Source: Alloacidobacterium dinghuense
GTDB taxonomy: Bacteria > Acidobacteriota > Terriglobia > Terriglobales > Acidobacteriaceae
Direction: 5' to 3'
Assembly: GCF_014274465.1 (NCBI RefSeq)
Contig: NZ_CP060394.1
Location: forward strand, 1,922,001 to 1,986,000
DNA length: 64,000 bases
The notes beneath the pieces were generated by a model. It was given only the letters and a program-made list of their open reading frames with translations, was not told the origin of the DNA and did no database searches. Below, in pieces: positions 40,273-49,589 of this stretch (position 1 is the stretch's first letter; each line of letters starts with the position of its first letter). Both the position numbers and the translations under genes were made by a program.

Positions 40273-41946
40273 ATGAGCGATCAGAAAACCGCCGTCATTA
40301 TCGGAGCCGGGCCCGCCGGCCTCACTGCCGCGCTGGAATTCCTGCGCCGCTCCAACATTCGCCCCATTGTCCTTGAAGCTACCAACGAAATCGGCGGCAT
40401 CTCCCGCACCGTGCGCTACAAAGGCAATCGCATGGACATCGGCGGTCACCGCTTCTTCTCGAAGTCTGATCGCGTCATGCAGTGGTGGATCGATCTGATG
40501 CCCCCCGAAGACACTGCCGCGGAAATCAGTTATCAGGGCAAGAAGCGCGTCGTGACCGTGCCTGCACATCTGCAGGAAGAGCCACCTCTGCGCGGCCTTG
40601 GTCCATTGACGCATGAGGCAGAAACGGAAGACTCTGACGAAGAAGAGATCAGTCCCGACGAGGTTGTCGCAGTCGTCGTCGCTCCGCCACCGGAGAACGA
40701 AGATCTCGTCATGCTGGTGCGTCCGCGCAAAAGCCGCATCTATTTTTTGCGTAGCTTCTTCGATTACCCCATCAGCCTCAGCGCGCAAACGATACGCCAG
40801 CTCGGGGCGTGGCGCATGTTCAAGATCGGCATCGGCTACATCCGAGCAAAGCTCTTTCCTCGCAAGCAGGAAAACACCCTCGAAGATTTCCTCATCAACC
40901 GCTTCGGCACCGAGCTTTACCTCACCTTCTTCAAGTCCTATACAGAAAAAGTCTGGGGAGTTCCCTGCGACCACATCAGCGCCGCCTGGGGAGCGCAGCG
41001 CATCAAGGGCCTGTCCCTGCGCACGGCCATCACGCATTTCCTGAAGAAGACCTTCGGCCGCAAGAAGTCTTCCGACATCGCGCAAAAAGAGATGGAAACC
41101 TCTCTCATCGAAAAGTTTCTCTATCCGAAATATGGCCCCGGCCAGCTCTGGGAACATGTAGCTGATCTGGTTACAGAAAAAGGCGGCAGCGTAGAAATGA
41201 GCTGGTACGTCAACAAGCTGCACATCGAAGGCAACCGCATCGCGACAGTCGAAGCCGTCAACCCTGCCGGCGAAAGGCGCACCATCGAGGCCGACTATGT
41301 TTTCTCCACCATGCCGGTGCGCGATCTCATCCGCAGCCTCGATGTTCCCGTTCCCGATACGATCCGCGCCATCAGCGACGGCCTCATCTACCGCGACTTC
41401 CTGACCGTTGGCCTGCTCGTCAACAGGCTCTCCGTTACCGAACCCGATAGTTCTCCACTTAAGGACACATGGATCTACATTCAAGAGCCCGACGTTCAAT
41501 TAGGCCGCCTGCAGATCTTCAATAACTGGAGTCCCTACCTCGTCGCCGACCCCAGCAAAGTCTGGATCGGCCTCGAATACTTCTGCTATGAAACCGACGA
41601 CCTCTGGCGTATGCCCGACGACGAGATCAAGAAATTTGCCATCGCCGAAGTCGAAAAGATCGGCATCCTCAAAGCCTCCGACGTCCTCGACGCGCACGTC
41701 GTCCGCGTCCCGAAAACCTACCCCGCCTACTTCGGAACCTACGACAAGTTCGACGAGATCATCCAGTACATGGACCGCTTCGAAAACCTCTTCCTCGTAG
41801 GCCGCAACGGCATGCACAAATACAACAACCAAGACCACTCGATGCTCACCGCCATGACCGCCGTCGACAACATCCTCGCCGGCAACATGGACAAAGGCGT
41901 CCTATGGAAAATCAACACCGAGCAGGAATACCACGAGGAAAAATAA
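40273..41946 (+). CDS. FAD-dependent amine-oxidase/protoporphyrinogen-oxidase-like protein
   Basis: 557 residues from the ATG at 40273 ([24 protein letters not shown]); the frame opens 19 codons earlier. FAD-binding [12 protein letters not shown] followed by [13 protein letters not shown] and GHRFFSKSD. An acidic, low-complexity insert at about 115-150 ([18 protein letters not shown]) comes before [19 protein letters not shown]-terminal [23 protein letters not shown] closes the FAD site. Related to UDP-galactopyranose mutase and carotene/protoporphyrinogen oxidases; the [13 protein letters not shown] segment marks a family common near polysaccharide genes. Substrate not known. Confidence 0.82.
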   Translation: MSDQKTAVIIGAGPAGLTAALEFLRRSNIRPIVLEATNEIGGISRTVRYKGNRMDIGGHRFFSKSDRVMQWWIDLMPPEDTAAEISYQGKKRVVTVPAHLQEEPPLRGLGPLTHEAETEDSDEEEISPDEVVAVVVAPPPENEDLVMLVRPRKSRIYFLRSFFDYPISLSAQTIRQLGAWRMFKIGIGYIRAKLFPRKQENTLEDFLINRFGTELYLTFFKSYTEKVWGVPCDHISAAWGAQRIKGLSLRTAITHFLKKTFGRKKSSDIAQKEMETSLIEKFLYPKYGPGQLWEHVADLVTEKGGSVEMSWYVNKLHIEGNRIATVEAVNPAGERRTIEADYVFSTMPVRDLIRSLDVPVPDTIRAISDGLIYRDFLTVGLLVNRLSVTEPDSSPLKDTWIYIQEPDVQLGRLQIFNNWSPYLVADPSKVWIGLEYFCYETDDLWRMPDDEIKKFAIAEVEKIGILKASDVLDAHVVRVPKTYPAYFGTYDKFDEIIQYMDRFENLFLVGRNGMHKYNNQDHSMLTAMTAVDNILAGNMDKGVLWKINTEQEYHEEK

Positions 41947-41999
41947 GCTGATTAGAGCAAGAACAGGAATGCCCTATTTTAAAAGAACCGGAGGATCAG

Positions 42000-42272
42000 T
42001 TGAGCAATTGGCGTCGTGGGCTTGCGATATTTGGCTATGCCGCGCTGTGTGCCTCCCTCATGCTCCACATCGCGATGTGGGTTCGAGCGAAACAACTGCA
42101 TGGATTTTGGGGGCATTTCAGTGAGGCTTCCCGATGGTTCCAAGCGATTGATCTAACAGCATTGCTTGCAATCACTCTATGCCTGTTTGGAGCGGGCTGG
42201 CGCAGATGGCTTGGTGTAACCCTCGGGCTGCTGTCTTTTGTGTTGTGCTGTGGATATGCAGCCGGATTGTAA
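42000..42272 (+). CDS. Small multi-span membrane protein (TTG start)
   Basis: 90 residues starting with TTG at 42000, supported by GGAGG 5 bases upstream. Three hydrophobic segments: LAIFGYAALCASLMLHIAMWV, ALLAITLCLFGAGW and LGVTLGLLSFVLCCGYAAGL. No recognised family. It lies 53 bases after the FAD protein and 80 before the SCO1 gene, perhaps in one operon. Confidence 0.6.
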   Translation: MSNWRRGLAIFGYAALCASLMLHIAMWVRAKQLHGFWGHFSEASRWFQAIDLTALLAITLCLFGAGWRRWLGVTLGLLSFVLCCGYAAGL

Positions 42273-42352
42273 GAACGGCACAAACCAAATTAAGAGTTTT
42301 ATCTCAGAGTGAGGAAGCAATACATCAAACCAGCCACAGCGTATCCTATAGA

Positions 42353-43195
42353 GTGAACCTGCGCGGCAAACTCCTGACCATCGTCCTCGCCCTTAGCACG
42401 CCATTCTCAATCGCCCAGCAATATTCCGCCGACAAGCCCCTCGGAGCCTCCGCACAATCTACACCCTCGTACCTTAAAAACGCAGGCATCGACCAGAACC
42501 TCAACCACGCACTCCCGCTCAATCACCACTTCCACGACGAGAGTAACAACGACGTCGCCCTCGGCAGCTACTTCGGCCACCGTCCTGCCGTCATGGCCCT
42601 CGTCTACTTCAAGTGCGGAATGCTCTGCCCGCAAGTTCTCCACGGCATGGCCTCAGCCCTCAAGCAAGCTGGCCTGCAACCCGGCGACGACTACGACGTC
42701 ATCGTCGCCAGCATCGATCCAAGTGACACACCCGCCGACGCCACCAAAGCCAAACAGCATTTCCTCATGATGCTCGACAATCCCGACGCCGCCTCCAGCG
42801 TGCACTTTCTCACCGGCGAGCAATCCTCCATCACCGACCTCGCCCAGGCCACCGGCTTCCACTACGTTCGCGTCCCCGGCCCCGACGGCAAAATGGACCA
42901 GTTCGCCCACTCCAGCGTCATCATGATCGCCACCCCCGACGGCCGCATGTCCAAGTACCTCTCCGGCGTCGATTACCAGCCGCGCGACGTGCGCCTCGCC
43001 CTCGTCGAAGCCAGCGACCACAAAATCGGCTCCCTCACCGACCTCGTCATCCTCTACTGCTGCAACTACACTCCCAGCCAGGGCCGATACACCGTCGCCA
43101 TCATGCGCGTCCTCGGACTCGCCGCGATGGGCTCCGTCTTCATGCTCATCGTTGTCTTCTACCTGCTTGGTAAGAAACCAAGACCAGCCGTATGA
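42353..43195 (+). CDS. SCO1/SenC family copper chaperone-like protein
   Basis: 280 residues from a GTG at 42353, chosen because it starts a signal peptide (LRGKLLTIVLALSTPFSIAQQ); the frame remains open to 42179 inside the preceding gene. The thioredoxin-like fold carries the copper-binding CGMLCP motif (YFKCGMLCPQVL) and the distal His in FAHSSVIMIATPDGRM. A C-terminal helix (LGLAAMGSVFMLIVVFYLLG) anchors it, so it faces the periplasm. Such proteins deliver copper to cytochrome c oxidase, but no oxidase genes are in the window. It overlaps the DUF6624 gene by 4 bases. Confidence 0.88.
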   Translation: MNLRGKLLTIVLALSTPFSIAQQYSADKPLGASAQSTPSYLKNAGIDQNLNHALPLNHHFHDESNNDVALGSYFGHRPAVMALVYFKCGMLCPQVLHGMASALKQAGLQPGDDYDVIVASIDPSDTPADATKAKQHFLMMLDNPDAASSVHFLTGEQSSITDLAQATGFHYVRVPGPDGKMDQFAHSSVIMIATPDGRMSKYLSGVDYQPRDVRLALVEASDHKIGSLTDLVILYCCNYTPSQGRYTVAIMRVLGLAAMGSVFMLIVVFYLLGKKPRPAV

Positions 43196-43782
43196 ACGAA
43201 GCCCTTCGTGCCGAATTGATCCGCATGAAGGACTACGACCTCGAGGTACGACAGCGCCTCCTCGACGAAGGAAAACTAGGTGGGTTCTACGTCCCGGAAA
43301 TGGAAGCCGTCCACCGCCAAAATTCTGCACGCCTCCGCGAAATCATCGCCGAACACGGCTGGCCCCACGAAGAAATCGCCGGAGAAGACGGAGCCAAGGC
43401 CGCATGGCTCATCGCTCAGCATGCCATCGGAGAGCCCGACTTCCAACGCCAGTCCCTCCAATATCTCCAGCGCTACGCCGCCGAAGGAAAACTCCCTGCG
43501 TGGCAGGCCGCATACATCGAAGACCGCATCGCCATACAGGAAGGCCGCCCGCAACGCTACGGAACACAATGGATCGACGACATCCGCGACGGCCTCACGC
43601 GCCCACTCCCGCTCGAAGACCCCGAACGTGTCAACGAACTCCGAGCCTCCGTCGGCCTAGGCCCATTGCACCCAATCCCGCCACCCGGCCCCGACTTGCC
43701 CGAAGAAATGCAGAAGCAGGAGCAAGCCAATCGTGATGCCTGGGAAGCATGGTTCGTAAGAGTAGGCTGGCGAAAGGGCTAA
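43192..43782 (+). CDS. DUF6624 family protein
   Basis: 196 residues. The ATG overlaps the stop of the SCO1 gene (ATGA). Conserved elements: HGWP, GEDGAKAAWLIAQHAIGEPDFQRQ, LPAWQAAYIEDRIAIQEGRPQRYGTQWIDD, typical of DUF6624 (the LIAQHA and RYGTQ motifs). No signal peptide. Function unknown. It ends 1 base before the stop of the convergent HTH gene. Confidence 0.85.
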   Translation: MNEALRAELIRMKDYDLEVRQRLLDEGKLGGFYVPEMEAVHRQNSARLREIIAEHGWPHEEIAGEDGAKAAWLIAQHAIGEPDFQRQSLQYLQRYAAEGKLPAWQAAYIEDRIAIQEGRPQRYGTQWIDDIRDGLTRPLPLEDPERVNELRASVGLGPLHPIPPPGPDLPEEMQKQEQANRDAWEAWFVRVGWRKG

Positions 43783-43783
43783 G

Positions 43784-44047
43784 TTACCGCGCCGCCCGGA
43801 CCGGTTTCCGCTGCCGCGGCTTCACTTCCTTGGCTACCGCAGCCTGCGGAGCGCCGCCTGATTGCTGATCCATCCAGTCGTCCAGCCGTGACTTCTTGAA
43901 CCGCCAGCGGTTCCCCAGCTTGAATGCGGGAATAAAGCTCTCCGACGCATATTTGTACAGCGTATCCGGGCTGATTCCCAGATATTCGGCTGCCTGCCGA
44001 ATATCCATTACTTCTCGAACCTCACTGCGCGCAACTGCTGCTTTCAT
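43784..44047 (-). CDS. Excisionase-type (MerR-like) HTH DNA-binding protein with basic tail
   Basis: 87 residues with AGGAGG 6 bases upstream. Residues about 12-62 form a winged-helix excisionase HTH (DIRQAAEYLGISPDTLYKYASESFIPAFKLGNRWRFKKSRLDDWM), followed by a basic tail (KEVKPRQRKPVRAAR) that could contact DNA or ribose-phosphate backbones. No integrase lies beside it, so it is more likely a small chromosomal regulator than a phage excisionase. Convergent with the DUF6624 gene, 1 base between stop codons. Confidence 0.85.
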   Translation of the reverse strand: MKAAVARSEVREVMDIRQAAEYLGISPDTLYKYASESFIPAFKLGNRWRFKKSRLDDWMDQQSGGAPQAAVAKEVKPRQRKPVRAAR

Positions 44048-44283
44048 TTATCGCCTCCTGAAAATGAATCAATACGTTGGCAGGACAAAAAATTACCCGG
44101 CCTTGCGCTTATACCTGTTTTGCGGGAACGGTTCAAGAAATTTCGGTAAATGTCAGTTTATATCCGGGAATCTTACCTAAAACACCGGCAATTGCCCCGT
44201 ATCCAAGCTTGCAGTATCAAAGTTGGTTCCTTCTCCGCTCCGCTTGATGTTTCAGATCAAGTTATGGGCTCTAAATAGTAGAA

Positions 44284-44308
44284 AAGGCCAGACATAAAGT
44301 CTGGCCTT
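44284..44308 (-). terminator. Terminator of the phosphofructokinase gene
   Basis: 10-bp stem AAGGCCAGAC / GTCTGGCCTT with an ATAAA loop, followed on the minus strand by TTTTC. It lies 25 bases after the stop. Confidence 0.75.
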
Positions 44309-44332
44309 CAATCGACACTGGCAGCTTGAGAT

Positions 44333-45367
44333 CTAAACCTTAGGCTCCAGCCCATCCAGAATCTCAAGAAAATTGTCCGTCACTGTCCGGTTCTTCGAGA
44401 TCGCCTCGGCAATCGGAATATCCTTGATCTCGGTTCCCCGCAGAACAACCAGCCGCCCAAAATTCCCTTGGTGGACCAGGTCAATCGCCGCCAGCCCATA
44501 CCGCGTCGCCAGCATCCGGTCATAGGCCGTCGGAGTGCCACCTCTCTGCGTATGCCCCAGGTTCACTGACCGCGTCTCATATCCAGTCTTCCCTTCAATC
44601 ATCTCCGCCAGCGCCTGCCCCACTCCGCTCAGCCGCGCGTGGCCAAACGAGTCGACCTTGCTGCCCTGTGTCGCCTGTCCACCGCCCGGCAGCTTTGCAC
44701 CCTCCGCCACGACGACAATCCCATACTTCTTGCCATGGTCATGGTTGTACTTGAGCAGCCCGCAGACATGGTCGAGGTCAATCGGCTTTTCCGGGACCAG
44801 CACTACATGAGCGCCGCCCGCTACGCCAGCTGTTAAAGCGATCCAGCCCGCATCGCGTCCCATCACCTCGCAAACGATCACGCGGTTATGGGCCTCAGCC
44901 GTCGTGTGCAGCCGGTCGACCGCCTCAGTCGCAATCGAAACCGCCGTGTCGAACCCAAAGCACGCATCAGTTCCGTAAAGGTCGTTATCAATCGTCTTCG
45001 GAACACCCACGCCCGGCACGCCCGCCTGAATGAGTGCATTCGTCACCGACTGCGTATCGTCGCCGCCAATCGCAATCAGCGCGTCAATTTTGTTGGCCTT
45101 CAGCGTGGCCACACATTTTTCAATGCCGCCTTCAATCTTGCGAACGTTCGTGCGCGATGTACGCAACACCGTGCCGCCCTGGTCGAGAATCCCGTCGACC
45201 GCCGCCAGCGTCAGCGGCGCCGAATTATTGTCCAGCACTCCACGCCAGCCCTCCAGAAACCCGACAAACTCATCGCCATAGTGAAGAATTCCCTTCTTCA
45301 CCACCGCATGAATCACAGCATTCAATCCGGGACAGTCACCGCCACCCGTAAGCAAACCAACTCGCAT
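44333..45367 (-). CDS. 6-phosphofructokinase, probably PPi-dependent
   Basis: 344 residues with AGGAG 6 bases upstream. PFK signatures: TGGGDCPGLNAVIHA, GGDDTQS, PKTIDNDL with the catalytic TIDND, EVMGRDAGWIAL and a C-terminal LGHTQRGGTPTAYDR. In the E. coli numbering that this protein matches closely, position 104 is Asp and position 124 is Lys. ATP-dependent enzymes have Gly104 (and usually Gly124), while D104 plus K124 is the pair of pyrophosphate-dependent PFKs. The enzyme would phosphorylate fructose 6-phosphate, reversibly if PPi is used. Phosphoryl donor is therefore inferred, not shown. Confidence 0.9.
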   Translation of the reverse strand: MRVGLLTGGGDCPGLNAVIHAVVKKGILHYGDEFVGFLEGWRGVLDNNSAPLTLAAVDGILDQGGTVLRTSRTNVRKIEGGIEKCVATLKANKIDALIAIGGDDTQSVTNALIQAGVPGVGVPKTIDNDLYGTDACFGFDTAVSIATEAVDRLHTTAEAHNRVIVCEVMGRDAGWIALTAGVAGGAHVVLVPEKPIDLDHVCGLLKYNHDHGKKYGIVVVAEGAKLPGGGQATQGSKVDSFGHARLSGVGQALAEMIEGKTGYETRSVNLGHTQRGGTPTAYDRMLATRYGLAAIDLVHQGNFGRLVVLRGTEIKDIPIAEAISKNRTVTDNFLEILDGLEPKV

Positions 45368-45606
45368 CTTTAACTCCTAAAATCAAAAATGAATCGGGAT
45401 GTTGTTTGTTTTCGCGAAAATACGCCAGGACGATGATAATTGCCACCGCGCTGGCTTACAAATTCACCGGCACACAGCCGGAGGAGTGGCTCATTCAAGC
45501 GTCCAGCACTGACGTAGCAATTAAAAGAAGTAGTTGTTGCGGCATTTTCAGCTCGGGGTGAAGCACGGGCTTCATGTTCCCATCTGACTTAAGTGAGCAG
45601 TTCCTA

Positions 45607-47391
45607 CTATGCCCGCACCTCATCCGGATAAAACGCCGCAATCTCTGCTGCATACTTCTGATTCACCACTCGCCGCTTCAGCTTGAGACTCGGCGTCAGC
45701 TCTCCGCCACCAAGCGACCACTCCTCGGGCACCAGCTTAAACCGCTTGATCGTCTCAAACTGCGCGAGCCCGCTGTTCACCTCATCGACAATCGCCTGAT
45801 ACTTCGCCACCACCGCAGGATCAGTCACCAGCTCCCGCCGCGTGGGCGCACTGATTCCCTGCTGCTTCGCCCATTCCTCTAGGGCCTTGAAGTTCGGGGA
45901 GATTAACGCGCTCAGAAATTTGTACTTGTCACCAACCACCGCCACCTCGCTTACAAACATTGAAGCCTTTAGCTTGTTCTCAATCGGCTGCGGAGCAATG
46001 AGCTTCCCGCCCGAAGTCTTCAGCAGTTCCTTTTTGCGGTCAGTGATATAGAGAAAACCGTCCTCGTCAATGCGCCCGATGTCACCCGTGCGGAACCAGT
46101 GCTCGGCATCGAACGCCGCCGCTGTCTCGTCGGGTTTGTGCCAGTAGCCCTTGAAGATGTTCGGACCACGCACCAGCAACTCGCCATCGTCCGCAATGCG
46201 GCACTCCACATTTGGCAACGGCTTGCCGACAGACCCCATCCGGTACGCCGTCATTGTGTTAATCGCCAGCACCGGCGAAGTCTCCGTCAACCCGTAGCCC
46301 TCAAGAATCCGAATTCCAACACCTGCAAACCATCCCGCCGTGTCCATCCCCAGCGGAGCGCCGCCAGCAATGTAATAACGTACGCGCCCACCGAAGCCGC
46401 TCTGAATCTTGGTGAAGACCAGCTTGTTCGCAATCTTCCAGCCCGGCGACGAAGGCGTCTCTCCACGCAGAATCTCCTCGCGATGCTTCTGCCCCGTCTT
46501 CACTGCCCAGCCAAAGATGCGCTTCTTAGCACCGGAAAGCGAAGCCTGCCGCTCCGCCTCCTGCCGAACCTTCTCATATACGCGCGGGACCGCTACCAGA
46601 ACGGTGGGCCGAATCTCCTTCAAAGCACCCGGCAGTCGCTCGAAACTCGGGCAATACGCCACCGTAGCCTGACGCGTATAGATCGCATAATCCAGATGCC
46701 GTGCCGTAATGTGCGAGAGCGGCAGAAACGAAATGCACGAATCCGTCTGAGAAATCTTGAAACCAGCCAGCGAATAATTCAGATTCGACGCAATATTCCC
46801 ATGCGTCAGCATCACGCCCTTCGGCTCGCCCGTCGTGCCCGACGTGTAGATCAGCGTTGCCAGGTCATCCGGAGCCACGTCATAAGCCGCGCGATCAAAA
46901 GCCGCATCGCGTTCCGAGCCTTTGCTGTCCGCATCTTTCAGCAGCGAGGACATCAGAACCGCGTCTGCAACGCCTTCATCATCCATCACGACAATCTTTT
47001 CGATCGCTGTCTTGCTCCGCAGCGAAGCTACCTTGTCGTACTGCTGCCGCGATGACACCACAGCAACACGCGTACCCGAGTCGGCAAGCAGCGCGCCCAC
47101 TTGCTCAGCCGTTAACGTGGGATAAATCGGAACATCGACCGCGCCGATCGCTAGCGCAGCAAAATCGGTAACAGCCCACTCCCAGCGGTTCTCTCCGAGA
47201 ATGGCTACGCGGTCGCCTTTCTTGATCCCCCAACTCGACAGGGCTGCGGCAAACGCTCGCACGCGCTGATACACCTGCATCCCGGAAAATGACTGCCACT
47301 TGCCTGCCGCGTCGATGTACATCACGCATCGAGGCTGCGAGTTTGTCGCCACGAGAAAGAAACTGTCGTTGAGCGTTTTGAGCTGAAGCAT
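45607..47391 (-). CDS. Long-chain acyl-CoA synthetase (AMP-forming), FadD15-like
   Basis: 594 residues. ANL-superfamily motifs: LIYTSGTTGEPKGVMLTHGNI (P-loop), FLPLSHITARHLDYAIY, VPRVYEKVRQE, EGYGLTETSPVLAINT, FRTGDIGRIDEDGFLYITDRKKELLKTSGGKLIAPQPIE. The latter with the TGDIG and GGK forms fits long-chain fatty acid CoA ligases of the FadD15/FAA type. Cytoplasmic or membrane-associated, activates fatty acids. Divergent from the DoxX gene. Confidence 0.93.
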   Translation of the reverse strand: MLQLKTLNDSFFLVATNSQPRCVMYIDAAGKWQSFSGMQVYQRVRAFAAALSSWGIKKGDRVAILGENRWEWAVTDFAALAIGAVDVPIYPTLTAEQVGALLADSGTRVAVVSSRQQYDKVASLRSKTAIEKIVVMDDEGVADAVLMSSLLKDADSKGSERDAAFDRAAYDVAPDDLATLIYTSGTTGEPKGVMLTHGNIASNLNYSLAGFKISQTDSCISFLPLSHITARHLDYAIYTRQATVAYCPSFERLPGALKEIRPTVLVAVPRVYEKVRQEAERQASLSGAKKRIFGWAVKTGQKHREEILRGETPSSPGWKIANKLVFTKIQSGFGGRVRYYIAGGAPLGMDTAGWFAGVGIRILEGYGLTETSPVLAINTMTAYRMGSVGKPLPNVECRIADDGELLVRGPNIFKGYWHKPDETAAAFDAEHWFRTGDIGRIDEDGFLYITDRKKELLKTSGGKLIAPQPIENKLKASMFVSEVAVVGDKYKFLSALISPNFKALEEWAKQQGISAPTRRELVTDPAVVAKYQAIVDEVNSGLAQFETIKRFKLVPEEWSLGGGELTPSLKLKRRVVNQKYAAEIAAFYPDEVRA

Positions 47392-47531
47392 GCTGTCTGG
47401 CTGTACTCCTGAACTAACTCGACCAATCTATCGGAGCGGCTCCCAATTGCCAAGCGCCGTAAAAAAGACAGTGTCCCTTTTGCCACGTGCTGCATCCAGT
47501 TCCTAAACAATTCTTTTTTCGAGCGAACTGC

Positions 47532-47978
47532 ATGAGATCACTTGTTGCAACAACAAATGACGTAACCATCGCCATCTGTCGTCTTATCCTTGGCATCGTT
47601 TTCTTCGTCCACGGCGCGCAATACACCCTCGGCTGGTTCGGCGGATATGGATTCAGGGGCACCATGCACTTTTTCACGACCCAGCTTGGCATTCCCGCCA
47701 TTTTCGCCGCCCTCGCCATCCTCGCGCAGTTCCTCGGCGGACTCGGCCTCATCGTCGGCTTCCTCAGCCGCATCGCGGCCTTCGGCATCGCCTGCGATAT
47801 GCTCGTCGCCATCTTCAAGGTCCATTTTGCGTTCGGATTCTTCATGAACTGGTTCGGCAACCAAAAAGGCGAAGGCTATGAGTACCACCTGCTCGTCCTC
47901 GCGCTCTGCCTCTTGATCATCGTCAAAGGTGCTGGTGCGTTGTCCATTGACAGAGCCCTGAGCAAAGAAACGAAATAA
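47532..47978 (+). CDS. DoxX family membrane protein
   Basis: 148 residues from the ATG at 47532 (MRSLVATTNDVTIAICR); the frame opens at 47487. Four membrane helices with the DoxX pattern: RLILGIVFFVHGAQYTLGWFGG, AIFAALAILAQFLGGLGLIVGFLSRIAAFGIACDML, FFMNWFGN and EYHLLVLALCLLIIVKGAGALSID. Members sit in the inner membrane; some link to redox balance or sulfur-oxidation. Ends 51 bases before the convergent antiporter gene. Confidence 0.88.
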   Translation: MRSLVATTNDVTIAICRLILGIVFFVHGAQYTLGWFGGYGFRGTMHFFTTQLGIPAIFAALAILAQFLGGLGLIVGFLSRIAAFGIACDMLVAIFKVHFAFGFFMNWFGNQKGEGYEYHLLVLALCLLIIVKGAGALSIDRALSKETK

Positions 47979-48029
47979 ACGAACGGATAGGGAAATCTGC
48001 GCTTTTCTGAGGCCGTGGACACGTCCGCG

Positions 48030-49199
48030 TCAAACGCGCGCCAGAAATGGCCCCAGGATGGCGAGGAGCAGCACATAGGCCGCCGAAATTGGCCCCAGCC
48101 GGGGTTCGAGAACCACGCCAAGGCCGGCGATCACAATTGAAAATTCACCCCGCGGCACAAGTGCAAACCCGCTTCGCAAACAGCCTTGGCGGTCCACGCC
48201 CTTGTGGCGTGCCGTCCAGTAGCCCGTAGCCACTTTGGTGAGCGCAGTCACCACTGCAAGGGTCATCGCGACAGGAAGCGCTGCCGGAAGCGTGTGCGGA
48301 TCAACCTCTAACCCAAAAAAGAAAAAGAAAATGGCGGCGAACAGATCGCGCAGCGGCGCCAGCAACCGGCTCGCTTGGTGCGCAACCGATCCTGTCACTG
48401 CAATCCCGACCAGAAACGCTCCAATCGCGGAGGAGACTTGCAGTCGCTCCGCAAGCCCGGCTACAAGCACTACGACTCCGAAGATAGTAAGCAGAACAAT
48501 CTCATCAGATTCGTGCGCGAAAAGCCTGCTGATTCGCTGTCCGAATCGCAATGCAATGAAAAGCACGATCAAAACAACAAGAACAGCCACCGAAACCGAA
48601 ACGACGATTCGCGCCCGAGTTCCCCCCGCAAGAAGCACAGCCACCAATGGCAGATAAACAGCCATGGCCAGGTCTTCGAGAATAAGCACCGACAGGATGC
48701 CGGGCGTCTCCGCATTATTCAGCCGCTTCAAGTCATTTAGGATCTTGGCGACGATGCCTGAAGACGAAATGTAAGTAACTCCGCCAAGCAGCAGGGCGGG
48801 CAACGTCCCCCAGCCCAACAGTAAACCAGCAATCAGGCCGGGGGCGAAATTCAGCACGAAATCCAGAGCGCCTGCTGCCAGTCCCTTGCGCAGGTTCTGG
48901 CGCAATTGCTCCCCGCTGTACTCAAGGCCCAGCATGAACAGGAGCAGCAGCACTCCAATCTCCGCGCCTGTCGACGTAAATTCCTTACTCAGGTTAAGAG
49001 GCGCGAGTCCGCCATTTCCAAAACACAAGCCCAGGATCAGGTAAAGAGGAATAGCAGAGATGCTCCAGCGACTCGCCAGCCGCGCAAGGAGCGCAAGAAC
49101 AACAATGGCAGCACCCAGTTCGATCAGTACGCGATAGCCCTCATGCGGGGCGACTGGAGCATTCGATAACAGAGCCAGACCAAAGACGAAGGGATGCAC
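48030..49199 (-). CDS. Cation:proton antiporter, CPA2 (KefB/GerN type)
   Basis: 389 residues with a GTG start at 49199. Twelve or so hydrophobic helices: ELGAAIVVLALLARLASRW, ISAIPLYLILGLCFG, the LLFMLGLEYSG motif, SSSGIVAKILNDLKRLNNAETPGILSVLILEDLAMAVYLPLV (with the E-D pair) and FFFFGLEVDPHTL. Sodium or potassium/proton exchanger of the inner membrane. It stops after the last helix without the C-terminal TrkA-N domain of Kef proteins. Confidence 0.9.
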   Translation of the reverse strand: MHPFVFGLALLSNAPVAPHEGYRVLIELGAAIVVLALLARLASRWSISAIPLYLILGLCFGNGGLAPLNLSKEFTSTGAEIGVLLLLFMLGLEYSGEQLRQNLRKGLAAGALDFVLNFAPGLIAGLLLGWGTLPALLLGGVTYISSSGIVAKILNDLKRLNNAETPGILSVLILEDLAMAVYLPLVAVLLAGGTRARIVVSVSVAVLVVLIVLFIALRFGQRISRLFAHESDEIVLLTIFGVVVLVAGLAERLQVSSAIGAFLVGIAVTGSVAHQASRLLAPLRDLFAAIFFFFFGLEVDPHTLPAALPVAMTLAVVTALTKVATGYWTARHKGVDRQGCLRSGFALVPRGEFSIVIAGLGVVLEPRLGPISAAYVLLLAILGPFLARV

Positions 49200-49399
49200 C
49201 TATTCCGCGCCCTCACCGGCACAGGTCTCTTTACGTCTCTTGCGCGAGATGCGAGGTGCAGTCTTAAGCAAGATGGAAACCCCTGATATCGAACAACAGA
49301 CAAGACTAGCGAATCCAGCGAGGAAGCGCCACGCGGAAGGTCCGCGAGCCATCAGGATTCAATTTGGGATTGGTCAGCCCTGAGAGGCACGATGATTCT

Positions 49400-49428
49400 T
49401 TGACTCGGCCCACAGCATTTGATATAAA
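49400..49428 (+). promoter_or_regulatory. Promoter of tRNA-Asn
   Basis: TTGACT at 49400-49405 and TATAAA at 49423-49428 with a 17-base spacer; transcription would begin some 25 bases before the tRNA. Confidence 0.75.
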
Positions 49429-49458
49429 AATTTAGGCGAAACGTCATCCCGCCAGACA

Positions 49459-49535
<77 letters not shown>

Positions 49536-49589
49536 TTCTAAAGAATTTAACTTCATCCCTTAGAAAATCCACCCCCACAGAACCCCACA

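Noticed and set aside
40039-41499. 486-codon minus-strand frame across the FAD protein
   Set aside because: Shadow of a frame with intact FAD-binding motifs; acidic composition is typical of such mirrors.
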